Of a stretch of DNA of 64,000 nt, positions 50,880 to 59,584 are shown one piece after another. Origin of the DNA: Streptomyces bungoensis (GTDB lineage: Bacteria > Actinomycetota > Actinomycetes > Streptomycetales > Streptomycetaceae); contig NZ_KQ948857.1 in assembly GCF_001514215.1 (NCBI RefSeq), positions 1 through 64,000 of the forward strand, in the 5' to 3' direction. Below the pieces are notes generated by a model, which saw only the letters and a list, made by a program, of their open reading frames with translations, was not told the origin of the DNA and searched no databases. Numbering within the stretch: the stretch's first letter is position 1; each line of letters starts with the position of its first letter. Both the position numbers and the translations under genes were made by a program.

Positions 50880-53800
50880 ATGTCTACGCATCCAGCTCCT
50901 GTCCTCGGCGCCCTCGCCCCCCGTCTGACCGAGTTGTCGCTGCGCGACGCGCAACGGCTCGGGCGGCGGCTGGAGGGTGCCCGCAAGATCCGCAAGCCGG
51001 AGGCCCGTGCCGCCGTCCTCACCGAGATCGAGGGTGAGATCGGCCGGGCCGAGGCGCGGATCGGTGAGCGGCGTGCCCGTGTGCCGGCCGTCACGTATCC
51101 GGTGCAGCTGCCGGTCAGCCAGAAGAAGGACGAGATCGCGGCCGCGATCCGGGACCACCAGGTGGTCATCGTGGCCGGTGAGACGGGGTCCGGGAAGACG
51201 ACCCAGATCCCGAAGATCTGCCTGGAGCTGGGCCGGGGTGTGCGCGGGATGATCGGGCACACCCAGCCCCGGCGCATCGCGGCCCGTACGGTCGCGGAGC
51301 GGGTGGCGGACGAGCTGGGGACGCCGCTGGGCGAGGCGGTGGGCTGGAAGGTCCGTTTCACGGACCAGGTGAGCCCGGACGCCACGTTCGTCAAGCTGAT
51401 GACGGACGGCATCCTGCTCGCGGAGATCCAGACGGACCGTGAGCTGCGCGCCTACGACACGATCATCATCGACGAGGCGCACGAGCGGTCGCTGAACATC
51501 GACTTCCTGCTGGGTTACCTGGCCCAGCTGCTGCCGCGCCGGCCCGATCTGAAGGTCGTCATCACGTCGGCGACGATCGATCCGGAGCGGTTCTCGCGGC
51601 ATTTCGGGGACGCGCCGATCGTCGAGGTGAGCGGCCGGACGTATCCGGTGGAGGTGCGTTACCGGCCGCTGCTGGAGGAGGACTCCGAGGACGCCGACCG
51701 CGACCAGATCACGGCCATCACCGAGGCCGTCGAGGAGCTGATGGGTGAGGGGCCGGGTGACATCCTGGTCTTCCTGTCGGGTGAGCGGGAGATCCGGGAC
51801 ACGGCGGACGCGCTGGAGAAGAAGAAGTACCGGTCCGTCGAGGTGCTTCCGCTGTACGCGCGGTTGTCGCACGCGGAGCAGCACCGGGTGTTCCAGCCGC
51901 ACACCGGCCGCAGGATCGTTCTGGCGACCAACGTCGCCGAGACGTCGCTGACGGTCCCGGGGATCAAGTACGTCATCGACCCGGGTTTCGCCCGGATCAG
52001 CCGCTACAGCCACCGCACGAAGGTGCAGCGACTGCCGATCGAGCCGATCTCGCAGGCGAGTGCGAACCAGCGCAAGGGCCGCTGCGGGCGTACGTCCGAC
52101 GGCGTCTGCATCCGGCTGTACGGCGAGGAGGACTTCCTCGCGCGGCCGGAGTTCACGGACGCGGAGATCCTGCGGACGAACCTGGCGTCCGTCATCCTGC
52201 AGATGACCGCGGCCGGCCTCGGTGACATCGAGAAGTTCCCGTTCATCGATCCGCCGGACCACCGCAACATCCGCGACGGTGTGCAGCTGCTGCAGGAGCT
52301 GGGTGCGCTGGACCCGGCCGAGAAGGATCCGCGCAAGCGGCTGACGGACACCGGCCGCAAGCTGGCCCAGCTGCCGGTGGACCCGCGGCTGGCCCGCATG
52401 GTCCTGGAGGCCGACCGGAACGGCTGTGTCCGCGAGGTGATGGTCATCGCCGCCGCGCTGTCCATCCAGGACCCGCGCGAGCGCCCGGCCGAGAAGCAGG
52501 CCCAGGCGGACCAGCAGCACGCCCGCTTCAAGGACGAGACCAGCGACTTCCTGGCGTATCTCAACCTGTGGCGGTACGTGCGCGAGCAGCAGAAGGAGCG
52601 GGGTTCGAGCTCGTTCCGGCGGATGTGCAAGCAGGAGTACCTGAACTTCCTGCGCATCCGCGAATGGCAGGACATCTACACGCAGCTGCGCACGGTCGCG
52701 AAGCAGATGGGCATCCACCTGAACGAGGAGGATGCGCCGGCCGACCGCGTCCACACCTCCCTCCTCGCCGGCCTGCTGTCCCACGTCGGGATGAAGGACG
52801 TGAAGGACGGCAACAAGAACGAGTACCTGGGCGCCCGGAACGCGAAGTTCGCGATCTTCCCGGGCTCGGCGCTGTTCCGGAAGCAGCCGAGGTTCGTGAT
52901 GTCGGCCGAGCTGGTGGAGACGAGCCGGCTGTGGGCGCGGGTCAACGCGAGGATCGAGCCGGAGTGGGTCGAACCGCTCGCCGGTCACCTGCTGAAGCGG
53001 ACGTACAGCGAGCCGCACTGGGAGAAGGACCAGGCGGCGGTGATGGCGTACGAGAAGGTGACGCTGTACGGCGTCCCTATCGTCGCCCAGCGGAAGGTGA
53101 ACTACGGCCGCATCGACCCGGAGGTCAGCCGCGAGCTGTTCATCCGGAACGCGCTGGTGGAGGGCGACTGGCGCACGCACCACAAGTTCTTCGCCGACAA
53201 CCGCAGACTCCTCAGCGAGGTGGAGGAGTTGGAGCACCGGGCGCGGCGCCGGGACATCGTGGTGGACGACGAGACGCTGTTCGACTTCTACGACCAGCGG
53301 GTGCCGCAGCACGTCGTCTCCGGGGCCCACTTCGACTCGTGGTGGAAGCGCAAGCGGCACGAGCAGCCGGACTTCCTGGACTTCGAGCGGGAGATGCTCA
53401 TCCGGGAGTCGGCGGAGGCGGTGACGAAGGCCGACTATCCGGACTCCTGGCGGCAGGGGCAGCTGAAGTTCCGGGTGACGTACCAGTTCGAGCCGGGGGC
53501 GGACGCCGACGGCGTGACCGTGCACATCCCGCTGCAGGTCCTGAACCAGGTCACCGGTGAGGGGTTCGACTGGCAGATCCCGGGGTTGCGCGAGGAGGTG
53601 GTGACGGAGCTGATCCGTTCCCTGCCGAAGCCGGTCCGCCGCAACTACGTGCCCGCGCCGAACTACGCGAAGGCGTTCCTGGAGCGGGCGGTGCCGCTGC
53701 AGGAGCCGCTGACCGTGACCATGGCGCGCGAGCTGAAGCGCATGGTCGGGGTGCCCTTCGAGGCTGAGGACTTCGACTGGTCGAAGGTCCCGGACCATCT

Positions 53801-54824
53801 GCGGATCACGTTCCGGATCGTGGACGAGCGGCGGCGCAAGCTGGCCGAGGACAAGGACCTGGAAGCGCTGAAGCTGCGGCTGAAGCCGAAGGCCCGCAAG
53901 GCGCTGTCGCAGGCGGCGGCCGCGACCGCGTCCCGTTCGGGCGGGGAGTCGCTGGAGCGCGCGGGGCTGACGGACTGGACGATCGGCACGCTCTCCCGGG
54001 TCTTCGAGACGCGGCGGGCGGGGCAGCCCGTGAAGGCGTACCCGGCGCTGGTGGACGACGGGGACACGGTCTCGGTGCGCCTGTTCGACACGGAGGAGGA
54101 GCAGGCGGAGGCGATGTGGAGGGGCACGCGCCGGCTGATCCTGCGCAACATCCCGGTGAATCCGGCGAAGTTCGCGTCCGAGAAGCTGACGAACGCGCAG
54201 AAGCTGGGGCTGTCGGCGAATCCGCACGGTTCGATCCAGGCGCTGTTCGACGACTGCGCGATGGCCGCGGCCGACCGGCTGATCGCGGACTTCGGGGGGC
54301 CGGCGTGGGACGAGGAGTCGTACCGGAAGCTGTACGACAAGGTGCGCGCGGAGATCGTCGACACGACGGTCCGGGCGGTGGCCCAGGTGCAGCAGGTCCT
54401 CGCGGCCTGGCAGGCCTGTGAGCGGCGACTGAAGGCGGTCGGCAGCCCCGCTCTCCTGGCGAACCTGACGGACGTCCGCAAGCAGCTGGACGCGCTCGTG
54501 AAGCCCGGTTTCGTGACGTGGGCGGGGATACGGCGGCTGCCGGACCTGATGCGCTACCTGGTGGCCGCGGACCGGCGCCTGCAGCAGATGGCGACCAACG
54601 TCCAGCGGGACACCACCCGCATGGAGAAGGTGCACGAGATGCAGGACGAGTACGCCTGGCTGCTGGAGCAGCTGCCGCAGGGCCGGCCGGTGCCGGCGCA
54701 GGTGCTGGAGATCCGCTGGATGCTGGAGGAGCTCCGGGTCAGCTACTTCGCCCACGCGCTGGGCACGGCGTACCCGGTCTCCGACAAGCGGATCGTGAAG
54801 GCGATCGACGCGGCCGCACCGTAG
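50880..54824 (+). CDS. hrpA: ATP-dependent RNA helicase HrpA
   Basis: The 1314-residue DEAH-box helicase has Walker A GETGSGKTT (about 97), the DEAH box in IIDEAHERS (about 198), SAT in VVITSATID and the QRKGRCGRTSDG motif VI. Helicase-associated and OB-fold regions follow, then a long C-terminal DUF3418-type domain (about 600-1310). It matches full-length actinobacterial HrpA and, from memory, SCO4092 in position. The exact start is unsure: GGGAGG lies 18 bases before the ATG at 50880, and an in-frame GTG further upstream is an alternative. Confidence 0.93.
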   Translation: MSTHPAPVLGALAPRLTELSLRDAQRLGRRLEGARKIRKPEARAAVLTEIEGEIGRAEARIGERRARVPAVTYPVQLPVSQKKDEIAAAIRDHQVVIVAGETGSGKTTQIPKICLELGRGVRGMIGHTQPRRIAARTVAERVADELGTPLGEAVGWKVRFTDQVSPDATFVKLMTDGILLAEIQTDRELRAYDTIIIDEAHERSLNIDFLLGYLAQLLPRRPDLKVVITSATIDPERFSRHFGDAPIVEVSGRTYPVEVRYRPLLEEDSEDADRDQITAITEAVEELMGEGPGDILVFLSGEREIRDTADALEKKKYRSVEVLPLYARLSHAEQHRVFQPHTGRRIVLATNVAETSLTVPGIKYVIDPGFARISRYSHRTKVQRLPIEPISQASANQRKGRCGRTSDGVCIRLYGEEDFLARPEFTDAEILRTNLASVILQMTAAGLGDIEKFPFIDPPDHRNIRDGVQLLQELGALDPAEKDPRKRLTDTGRKLAQLPVDPRLARMVLEADRNGCVREVMVIAAALSIQDPRERPAEKQAQADQQHARFKDETSDFLAYLNLWRYVREQQKERGSSSFRRMCKQEYLNFLRIREWQDIYTQLRTVAKQMGIHLNEEDAPADRVHTSLLAGLLSHVGMKDVKDGNKNEYLGARNAKFAIFPGSALFRKQPRFVMSAELVETSRLWARVNARIEPEWVEPLAGHLLKRTYSEPHWEKDQAAVMAYEKVTLYGVPIVAQRKVNYGRIDPEVSRELFIRNALVEGDWRTHHKFFADNRRLLSEVEELEHRARRRDIVVDDETLFDFYDQRVPQHVVSGAHFDSWWKRKRHEQPDFLDFEREMLIRESAEAVTKADYPDSWRQGQLKFRVTYQFEPGADADGVTVHIPLQVLNQVTGEGFDWQIPGLREEVVTELIRSLPKPVRRNYVPAPNYAKAFLERAVPLQEPLTVTMARELKRMVGVPFEAEDFDWSKVPDHLRITFRIVDERRRKLAEDKDLEALKLRLKPKARKALSQAAAATASRSGGESLERAGLTDWTIGTLSRVFETRRAGQPVKAYPALVDDGDTVSVRLFDTEEEQAEAMWRGTRRLILRNIPVNPAKFASEKLTNAQKLGLSANPHGSIQALFDDCAMAAADRLIADFGGPAWDEESYRKLYDKVRAEIVDTTVRAVAQVQQVLAAWQACERRLKAVGSPALLANLTDVRKQLDALVKPGFVTWAGIRRLPDLMRYLVAADRRLQQMATNVQRDTTRMEKVHEMQDEYAWLLEQLPQGRPVPAQVLEIRWMLEELRVSYFAHALGTAYPVSDKRIVKAIDAAAP

Positions 54825-54920
54825 CCGTTCGGGCACAGGGGGTGAGTTCGACCGGGCGGCCCACCTCCTGTACAGTCTCTTCTCGCAGCGCAACGCAGCG
54901 AGCGAGGCGCCGCGACACCT

Positions 54921-54995
54921 GGTCCTGTGGAGCAGTTTGGAGTGCTCGCCACCCTGTCAAGGTGGAGGCCGCGGGTTCAAATCCCGTCAGGACCG
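54921..54995 (+). tRNA. tRNA-Asp (GTC), second copy
   Basis: The 75-nt gene matches the minus-strand copy at 48870-48944, with anticodon GTC. It lies about 96 bp after hrpA. Its 3' end is duplicated about 106 bp downstream, a sign of past integration. Confidence 0.93.
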
Positions 54996-55102
54996 CACCA
55001 GGAGGCCCTCGTCTTAACGGACGGGGGCCTTTGCGTTGCGGAGCGGAGGCCGCACCCCGCGGCGGAGCCGCGATCAGGCACGGCAAATCCCGTCAGGACC
55101 GC
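54978..55102. repeat. Direct repeat of the tRNA-Asp 3' end (likely att scar)
   Basis: CAAATCCCGTCAGGACCGC, the last 18 bases of tRNA-Asp plus one, occurs at 54978-54996 and again at 55084-55102. The following GAGGCCCTCGTCTT-like terminator sequence is also partly repeated (near 55002 and 55108). A duplicated tRNA 3' end is the footprint left when a tyrosine-recombinase element inserts and is then lost. Confidence 0.7.
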
Positions 55103-55393
55103 GTCACGAGGCCCTCGTCTTGGCGGACGGCGGCCTTCGCGCCGCCCGCACCACCGCCGGGTGTCGCACCACCACCGGCTGTCGTGCCGACGAGCGGCAC
55201 CCCGGCGGGCACCGTCGGGGCCACCCCGTCACCTCACGCCCCGTCAGACGGCTCCGAACGGCCGCCGTGAGGGTTTGTCCCCTCCGCGCCGCCGGAAGCG
55301 CTCTCAGGGCCGTCGGCGGGCTTGACGGCGTCACATTCGCTCGGTACCCAGAGAACAGGGCCCGCTCCTCCGTGCGGCCCCTGGAGGTGGCGT

Positions 55394-55600
55394 ATGGCGG
55401 CATCGGCCAGGCACGAGACGCGGGCGCTGCTGAGGGCGCACCTGTCGGCCGCCTCGTCCTACGGGCACCTGACCCGGCGCTGCCCCATCTGCCACCATCT
55501 GCTGCGCCTGGCGATGGACGCCGGCCCCCTCTCCCAGGAGGCGGGTGCGGCCGCGGGCGACGAGCCGGTCGAGGACGACAGCCCGCAGGCGGCCCACTAG
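55394..55600 (+). CDS. Small CPxCH protein (DUF6274-like), unknown function
   Basis: The 68-residue protein has HLTRRCPICHHLLRLAMD in the middle, with a CxxCH motif that might bind zinc, and an acidic C-terminal tail. GGAGG precedes the ATG at 55394 by six bases, which supports it as real. Small proteins of this kind lie near bldC in Streptomyces genomes. Function is unknown. There is no signal peptide, so the CxxCH is unlikely to be a cytochrome heme site. Confidence 0.7.
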   Translation: MAASARHETRALLRAHLSAASSYGHLTRRCPICHHLLRLAMDAGPLSQEAGAAAGDEPVEDDSPQAAH

Positions 55601-55664
55601 CCCCGGCTCCCGCACCGGGCAAGCCGTCCCGTGTGTGACGGGAGTCACCGCATGAGTTTTTGGA

Positions 55665-55719
55665 AGCGCGGTACTTACCGCGCTCCTACAACTGGTCAAT
55701 AGAATATGTGCAATTGCAC
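55665..55719. repeat. Two palindromes in the gap downstream of bldC
   Basis: AGCGCGGTA-CT-TACCGCGCT (55665-55684) is a perfect 9-bp inverted repeat with a two-base centre. GTGCAATTGCAC (55708-55719) is a perfect 12-bp palindrome. Both sit in a locally AT-rich patch between the DUF6274-like gene and bldC. Tight centres favour protein-binding sites over RNA hairpins. Confidence 0.5.
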
Positions 55720-55809
55720 CCGCCCCGGGCGCCCGCGCACAGCCGTTCCGACAGGCCTCCCCAGACTCCCACAAGGCCGCTCACGGCGCAGCGGTCCCGC
55801 AAACACAGA

Positions 55810-55841
55810 ATCGCGCTGGACCCGGCGGAGTCCAGCGCGAT
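55810..55841. terminator. Hairpin terminator between the DUF6274-like gene and bldC
   Basis: ATCGCGCTGGAC-CCGGCGGA-GTCCAGCGCGAT is a perfect 12-bp stem, 150 bases past the bldC stop on the minus strand. It may serve either converging transcript. Confidence 0.65.
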
Positions 55842-55990
55842 CCACGACGCACCCTGTGTCGCTGCCTATGAAGTTCTGTTCGGCTCGGGCGTGGGTCCTG
55901 TTGGGGCAGGTCCCGCGTCGCTTGGAGCTGGGGTTCCGGGCGCTGCGGCAAGTTGGGGGAACAGCCGGTTTTGCCCGGTCATGCGGTTGT

Positions 55991-56197
55991 TCAGGCCTCG
56001 CTGCGCTGCTGCGGGATGCCCGCCAGCAGAGCGCGGACCTCGGCCTCGCGGTAGCGGCGATGCCCGCCGAGCGTGCGGATCGACGTGAGCTTGCCGGCCT
56101 TCGCCCACCGCGTGACTGTCTTGGGGTCGACGCGGAACATGGTGGCGACCTCAGCCGGGGTCAGCAGCGGCTCGGCATCAGGGGTGCGAGCGGTCAT
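55991..56197 (-). CDS. bldC: Developmental regulator BldC
   Basis: This 68-residue MerR-like winged helix-turn-helix protein consists only of the DNA-binding domain: LLTPAEVATMFRVDPKTVTR (about 11-30), WAKAGKLTSIRTLGGHRRY and EVRALLAG. Sequence and size are those of Streptomyces BldC, which binds direct repeats cooperatively and holds off the onset of aerial growth. There is no effector domain, as expected. The gene is transcribed alone. GAGG sits before the ATG. Confidence 0.95.
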   Translation of the reverse strand: MTARTPDAEPLLTPAEVATMFRVDPKTVTRWAKAGKLTSIRTLGGHRRYREAEVRALLAGIPQQRSEA

Positions 56198-56715
56198 GAG
56201 CGGCCTCCTCGGGAGAACCGACGTTCTCGGTTCTTTCCTCTAAATTCTGCACCTTGACCCGCGTTGCCCGAAATGGCGGACGCGAGTCGAGTCGGTTATA
56301 GGACGAACGGCTTGTCCTCGGCACTACAACTACACCATCTGTCCAGCCGCGTCGGCCAAACCGATGGAATTGCCCTCCCAGGTAGTCATCAGCCGCGGAA
56401 GCCGATGGACCATGCCATAGCGGACAGTCACGCCACTGTGACGATCAGTCACAGGACGATCAGGAGTCACCCAACCCCCCAAAGCGTGCAATGCTGAGAT
56501 TCCACCCACAGCGGAGCACACCTGGGCGGATGGAGCCCTCCCCGGACTCCTTGTCCTATTTTGGCATGAGGAGTGGCAACTAGGGCAAGCCTCTTGTAAG
56601 TGCCGTCCATCACCCTTGAGACAAAAGTCCGGATCAGGACCAACGCCGCGTCAGGTGACCTAAGTGCGGTAGACGGTACGTCGTTCAGGGGGATTTGGGC
56701 CGTGACCTACGTCAC
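56198..56715. promoter_or_regulatory. Upstream region of bldC, no gene seen
   Basis: Just over 500 bp, partly AT-rich (56220-56500), separate bldC from the next minus-strand gene. I see no credible reading frame. The region must contain the bldC promoter and the terminator of the following gene. TGACAGTC/TGTGAC-like half-sites recur around 56425-56470 (CAGTCACGCCACTGTGACGA). Confidence 0.4.
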
Positions 56716-57558
56716 TCAGTTCGCGGAACGCCTGTCCCGCACCGCCCGCCACCGCGCCACCAGCCGCCCGTAGGCCTCGCCGGCGGCCGCCCCGTCGCCC
56801 CGGCGCAGCGCCTCGATGCCGGCGGCCACGTCCGCCGCGGAGTGGTCGTCCGCCAGCTCGCCGGCCGGCAGCACGTGCACCAGCCCCCCGTAGTCCAGCT
56901 CGACCAGCGAGCGCGGGTGGAACTCCTCCAGCCAGCGGCCGACGTCCACCAGGCCGTCGATGAGCGGCCCCTCGTCCAGAGTGTCCCGCAGCGTGCGCAG
57001 GGCCCGCGCGACCCGCCGCCGGGCCTGCACCATCGGCGTGCGGTAGCGCAGCATCGGGGGCGCCTCGGCGGTGCCCTCGTCGTACCGGCGCTCCTCGTCG
57101 GAGACGAGCACGAACCAGTTCAGCGGGATGTGCCAGGTCGCGGTGCGGATCCAGGGGCGGGCGTCGGGGTTGCGGGCCAGCCAGCGCTCGTAGTCCTGGG
57201 CGGCCTGGTCGCGCACCAGCGGCGGCAGCACCGCGTCCAGCACCGGCGGGGGCAGCTCCGCGCCGAGGTCGCCGAGGGCCTGCCAGCCGCGCAGCCGGGT
57301 CCGCCAGGGGCACACGCACAGCACGCCGTCGCTCTCCAGCACGAAGGCGTCGCCGCTCTCGTGCACGGGCACCGGGATCGGCGGCGTGGGCAGCAGGTCG
57401 GCCAGCGAGCGGCGCAGCTCGTCCTGGTAGGTGGGGCGGTCGGGCCGGCGGGCGTAGCGGGCCCAGTGGGTGCGCTCGGGCTCCGGGAATGCGGCCAGCG
57501 GCTCGTAGACACGCAGGTACGCCGCATAGGGGACGACCATCGAGGACACCTTGGGCAC
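56716..57558 (-). CDS. Conserved actinobacterial protein of unknown function
   Basis: The 280-residue soluble protein has no signal peptide and no recognised motif. It is rich in Trp and Arg (VCPWRTRLRGWQALGDLG, ATWHIPLNWFVLVSDEERRY). The C-terminal half is helical, with a short repeat-like region (ALRRGDGAAAGEAYGRLVARW) that resembles a TPR. In Streptomyces it sits between bldC and vdh. The GTG at 57558 follows GGGAGGGAG and was preferred. It is divergent from vdh, with about 200 bp between. Confidence 0.7.
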   Translation of the reverse strand: MPKVSSMVVPYAAYLRVYEPLAAFPEPERTHWARYARRPDRPTYQDELRRSLADLLPTPPIPVPVHESGDAFVLESDGVLCVCPWRTRLRGWQALGDLGAELPPPVLDAVLPPLVRDQAAQDYERWLARNPDARPWIRTATWHIPLNWFVLVSDEERRYDEGTAEAPPMLRYRTPMVQARRRVARALRTLRDTLDEGPLIDGLVDVGRWLEEFHPRSLVELDYGGLVHVLPAGELADDHSAADVAAGIEALRRGDGAAAGEAYGRLVARWRAVRDRRSAN

Positions 57559-57756
57559 GCCTGCTCCCTCCCCTTGGGACCCGCCTCGAAACCACTGCGA
57601 ATCGTGCCACGCCATGCGTGCGCGCAGGGCGCCGAGGAGTGATCCTGAACACTGCGCGGATGGCGAGGACACCGAGGCTCTACGCTCATGCCCACGACCC
57701 CGCCACCCGCACGGGGTCCCACCCCACTCGCCGCTACTTACACAGGAGTCACCACA

Positions 57757-58854
57757 GTGACCGACGTAACCGGCGCACCTGCTGATGTCCTGCACACCCT
57801 GTTCCACTCGGAGCAGGGGGGCCATGAGCAGGTCGTGCTCTGTCAGGACCGCGCGACCGGTCTGAAAGCCGTGATCGCCATCCACTCCACCGCCCTCGGC
57901 CCCGCGCTGGGCGGTACCCGCTTCTATCCGTACGCGAACGAGGCCGCGGCCGTCGCCGACGCCCTCAACCTGGCGCGCGGGATGTCGTACAAGAACGCCA
58001 TGGCCGGGCTGGACCACGGCGGTGGCAAGGCCGTGATCATCGGTGATCCGGAGCGCGACAAGACCGAGGAGCTGCTGCTCGCCTACGGGCGCATGGTGGC
58101 CTCGCTCGGCGGTCGCTACGTCACCGCGTGCGACGTCGGCACGTACGTCGCCGACATGGACGTCGTGGCCCGGGAGTGCCGCTGGACCACCGGCCGCTCG
58201 CCGGAGAACGGCGGTGCCGGCGACTCCTCCGTGCTGACCGCCTTCGGCGTCTACCAGGGCATGCGCGCCTCCGCGCAGCACCTGTGGGGCGACCCGTCGC
58301 TGCGCGGCCGCACGGTCGGCATCGCCGGGGTCGGCAAGGTCGGCCACCACCTGGTCCGGCACCTGCGGGACGAGGGTGCCGAGGTCGTGATCACGGACGT
58401 GCGCGCGGACGCCGTGCGGCGGATCCTCGACCAGCACCCCGACGGGGTGAGGTCGGTCGCCGACACCGAGGCGCTGATCCGCGTGGAGGGGCTGGACATC
58501 TACGCCCCGTGCGCCCTGGGCGGAGCCCTGAACGACTCCTCCGTGCCGGTGCTCACCGCCAGGGTGGTGTGCGGTGCGGCCAACAACCAGCTGGCCCACC
58601 CGGGTGTGGAGAAGGACCTCGCGGACCGCGGGATCCTCTACGCGCCGGACTACGTGGTGAACGCCGGCGGCGTGATCCAGGTGGCCGACGAGCTCCACGG
58701 GTTCGACTTCGAGCGGTGCAAGGCGAAGGCCGCGAAGATCTTCGACACCACGCTGGCGATCTTCGCACGTGCGAAGGACGACGGGATTCCGCCGGCCGCC
58801 GCGGCCGACCGGATCGCCGAGCAGCGCATGGCGGAGGCGCGCGCGGCGCGCTGA
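57757..58854 (+). CDS. vdh: Valine (branched-chain amino acid) dehydrogenase
   Basis: The 365-residue NAD-dependent Glu/Leu/Phe/Val dehydrogenase family enzyme deaminates valine, leucine and isoleucine, feeding branched acyl-CoA primers. Catalytic lysines are in SYKNAMAG (Lys79) and GGGKAVI (Lys91). The NAD-binding motif GIAGVGKVGHH is at about 190. The N-terminus VLHTLFHSEQGGHEQV is typical of Vdh. GTG 57757 with AGGAG nine bases upstream was preferred over an in-frame ATG at 57688. Confidence 0.92.
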   Translation: MTDVTGAPADVLHTLFHSEQGGHEQVVLCQDRATGLKAVIAIHSTALGPALGGTRFYPYANEAAAVADALNLARGMSYKNAMAGLDHGGGKAVIIGDPERDKTEELLLAYGRMVASLGGRYVTACDVGTYVADMDVVARECRWTTGRSPENGGAGDSSVLTAFGVYQGMRASAQHLWGDPSLRGRTVGIAGVGKVGHHLVRHLRDEGAEVVITDVRADAVRRILDQHPDGVRSVADTEALIRVEGLDIYAPCALGGALNDSSVPVLTARVVCGAANNQLAHPGVEKDLADRGILYAPDYVVNAGGVIQVADELHGFDFERCKAKAAKIFDTTLAIFARAKDDGIPPAAAADRIAEQRMAEARAAR

Positions 58855-59173
58855 GCCGCACCGCGAGGGGCCGCGGTCGGACATCCGATCGCACAAGTGA
58901 GCGGTACCCGCCGGCGGGGACTTGGAGAGAACTCTCACTTCCACCGGCGGGTCGTCCCCCGATAAGTGGTTAAAATCGCCATTGACCAGCGAGGAAAGGG
59001 CACCTCGAGGGTCCTGTGCACACGCGCGTGCTGCGGGCGACGTACCGTATGGGCGCGGGCTCAGGTACCGTGGAAGCCCTACGGACCGGCCTCTCTGCGG
59101 AGAGTCCGTTCCGGATCATGAACGCGTGTCAGACTCTGGGGCCGTCGAGCCCCGTCGTTGAGGGGGTCGAGCC
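58855..59173. other. Intergenic region before the DUF3073 gene
   Basis: About 320 bp without a gene. A patch around 58960-58985 (AAGTGGTTAAAATCGCCATTG) is locally AT-rich and may hold a promoter. AGGGGG before 59174 is a ribosome site. Confidence 0.4.
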
Positions 59174-59428
59174 ATGGGGCGCGGCCGGGCCAAGGCCAAG
59201 CAGACGAAGGTCGCCCGCCAGCTGAAGTACAACAGCGGCGGGACGGACCTCTCACGCCTGGCCGAGGAGCTGGGCGCATCGACGTCGAACCAGTCGCCGC
59301 CGAATGGCGACCGCTTCGAGGACGATGAGCATGACGACGACGACCTGTACTCCCGCTACGCCGACCTCTACGAGGACGACGAAGAGGACGAGGACGAAGG
59401 TCCCTCACAGCACCGTCGCGGCGCGTAA
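59174..59428 (+). CDS. DUF3073-family protein
   Basis: The 84-residue protein starts MGRGRAKAKQTKVARQLKY, the conserved basic N-terminus of DUF3073. A middle part follows, then a run of Asp/Glu (FEDDEHDDDDLYSRYADLYE, then DDEEDEDEG). The split of strong positive and negative charge suggests binding to nucleic acid or ribosome-linked proteins. It is common next to purM in actinomycetes. Function is unknown. Confidence 0.88.
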   Translation: MGRGRAKAKQTKVARQLKYNSGGTDLSRLAEELGASTSNQSPPNGDRFEDDEHDDDDLYSRYADLYEDDEEDEDEGPSQHRRGA

Positions 59429-59452
59429 GCCGGCGGCGCCGAGCCGCACTGT

Positions 59453-59483
59453 CCCGGTCCGGGGTGTTCAGAACCGGACCGGG
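59453..59483. terminator. Hairpin terminator after the DUF3073 gene
   Basis: CCCGGTCCGG and CCGGACCGGG form a perfect 10-bp stem with an 11-base loop, followed by TTT. It lies 24 bases past the stop. Confidence 0.8.
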
Positions 59484-59584
59484 TTTCGTGCTGCCGTCGT
59501 GTGATCAGGCTGCGTGTCCCGGGCCCCGGAGGGCCGCGGGGACCGGCTCATGCCCGTGCCGGTCCCGGCCGTCGTTCCGGGCGC

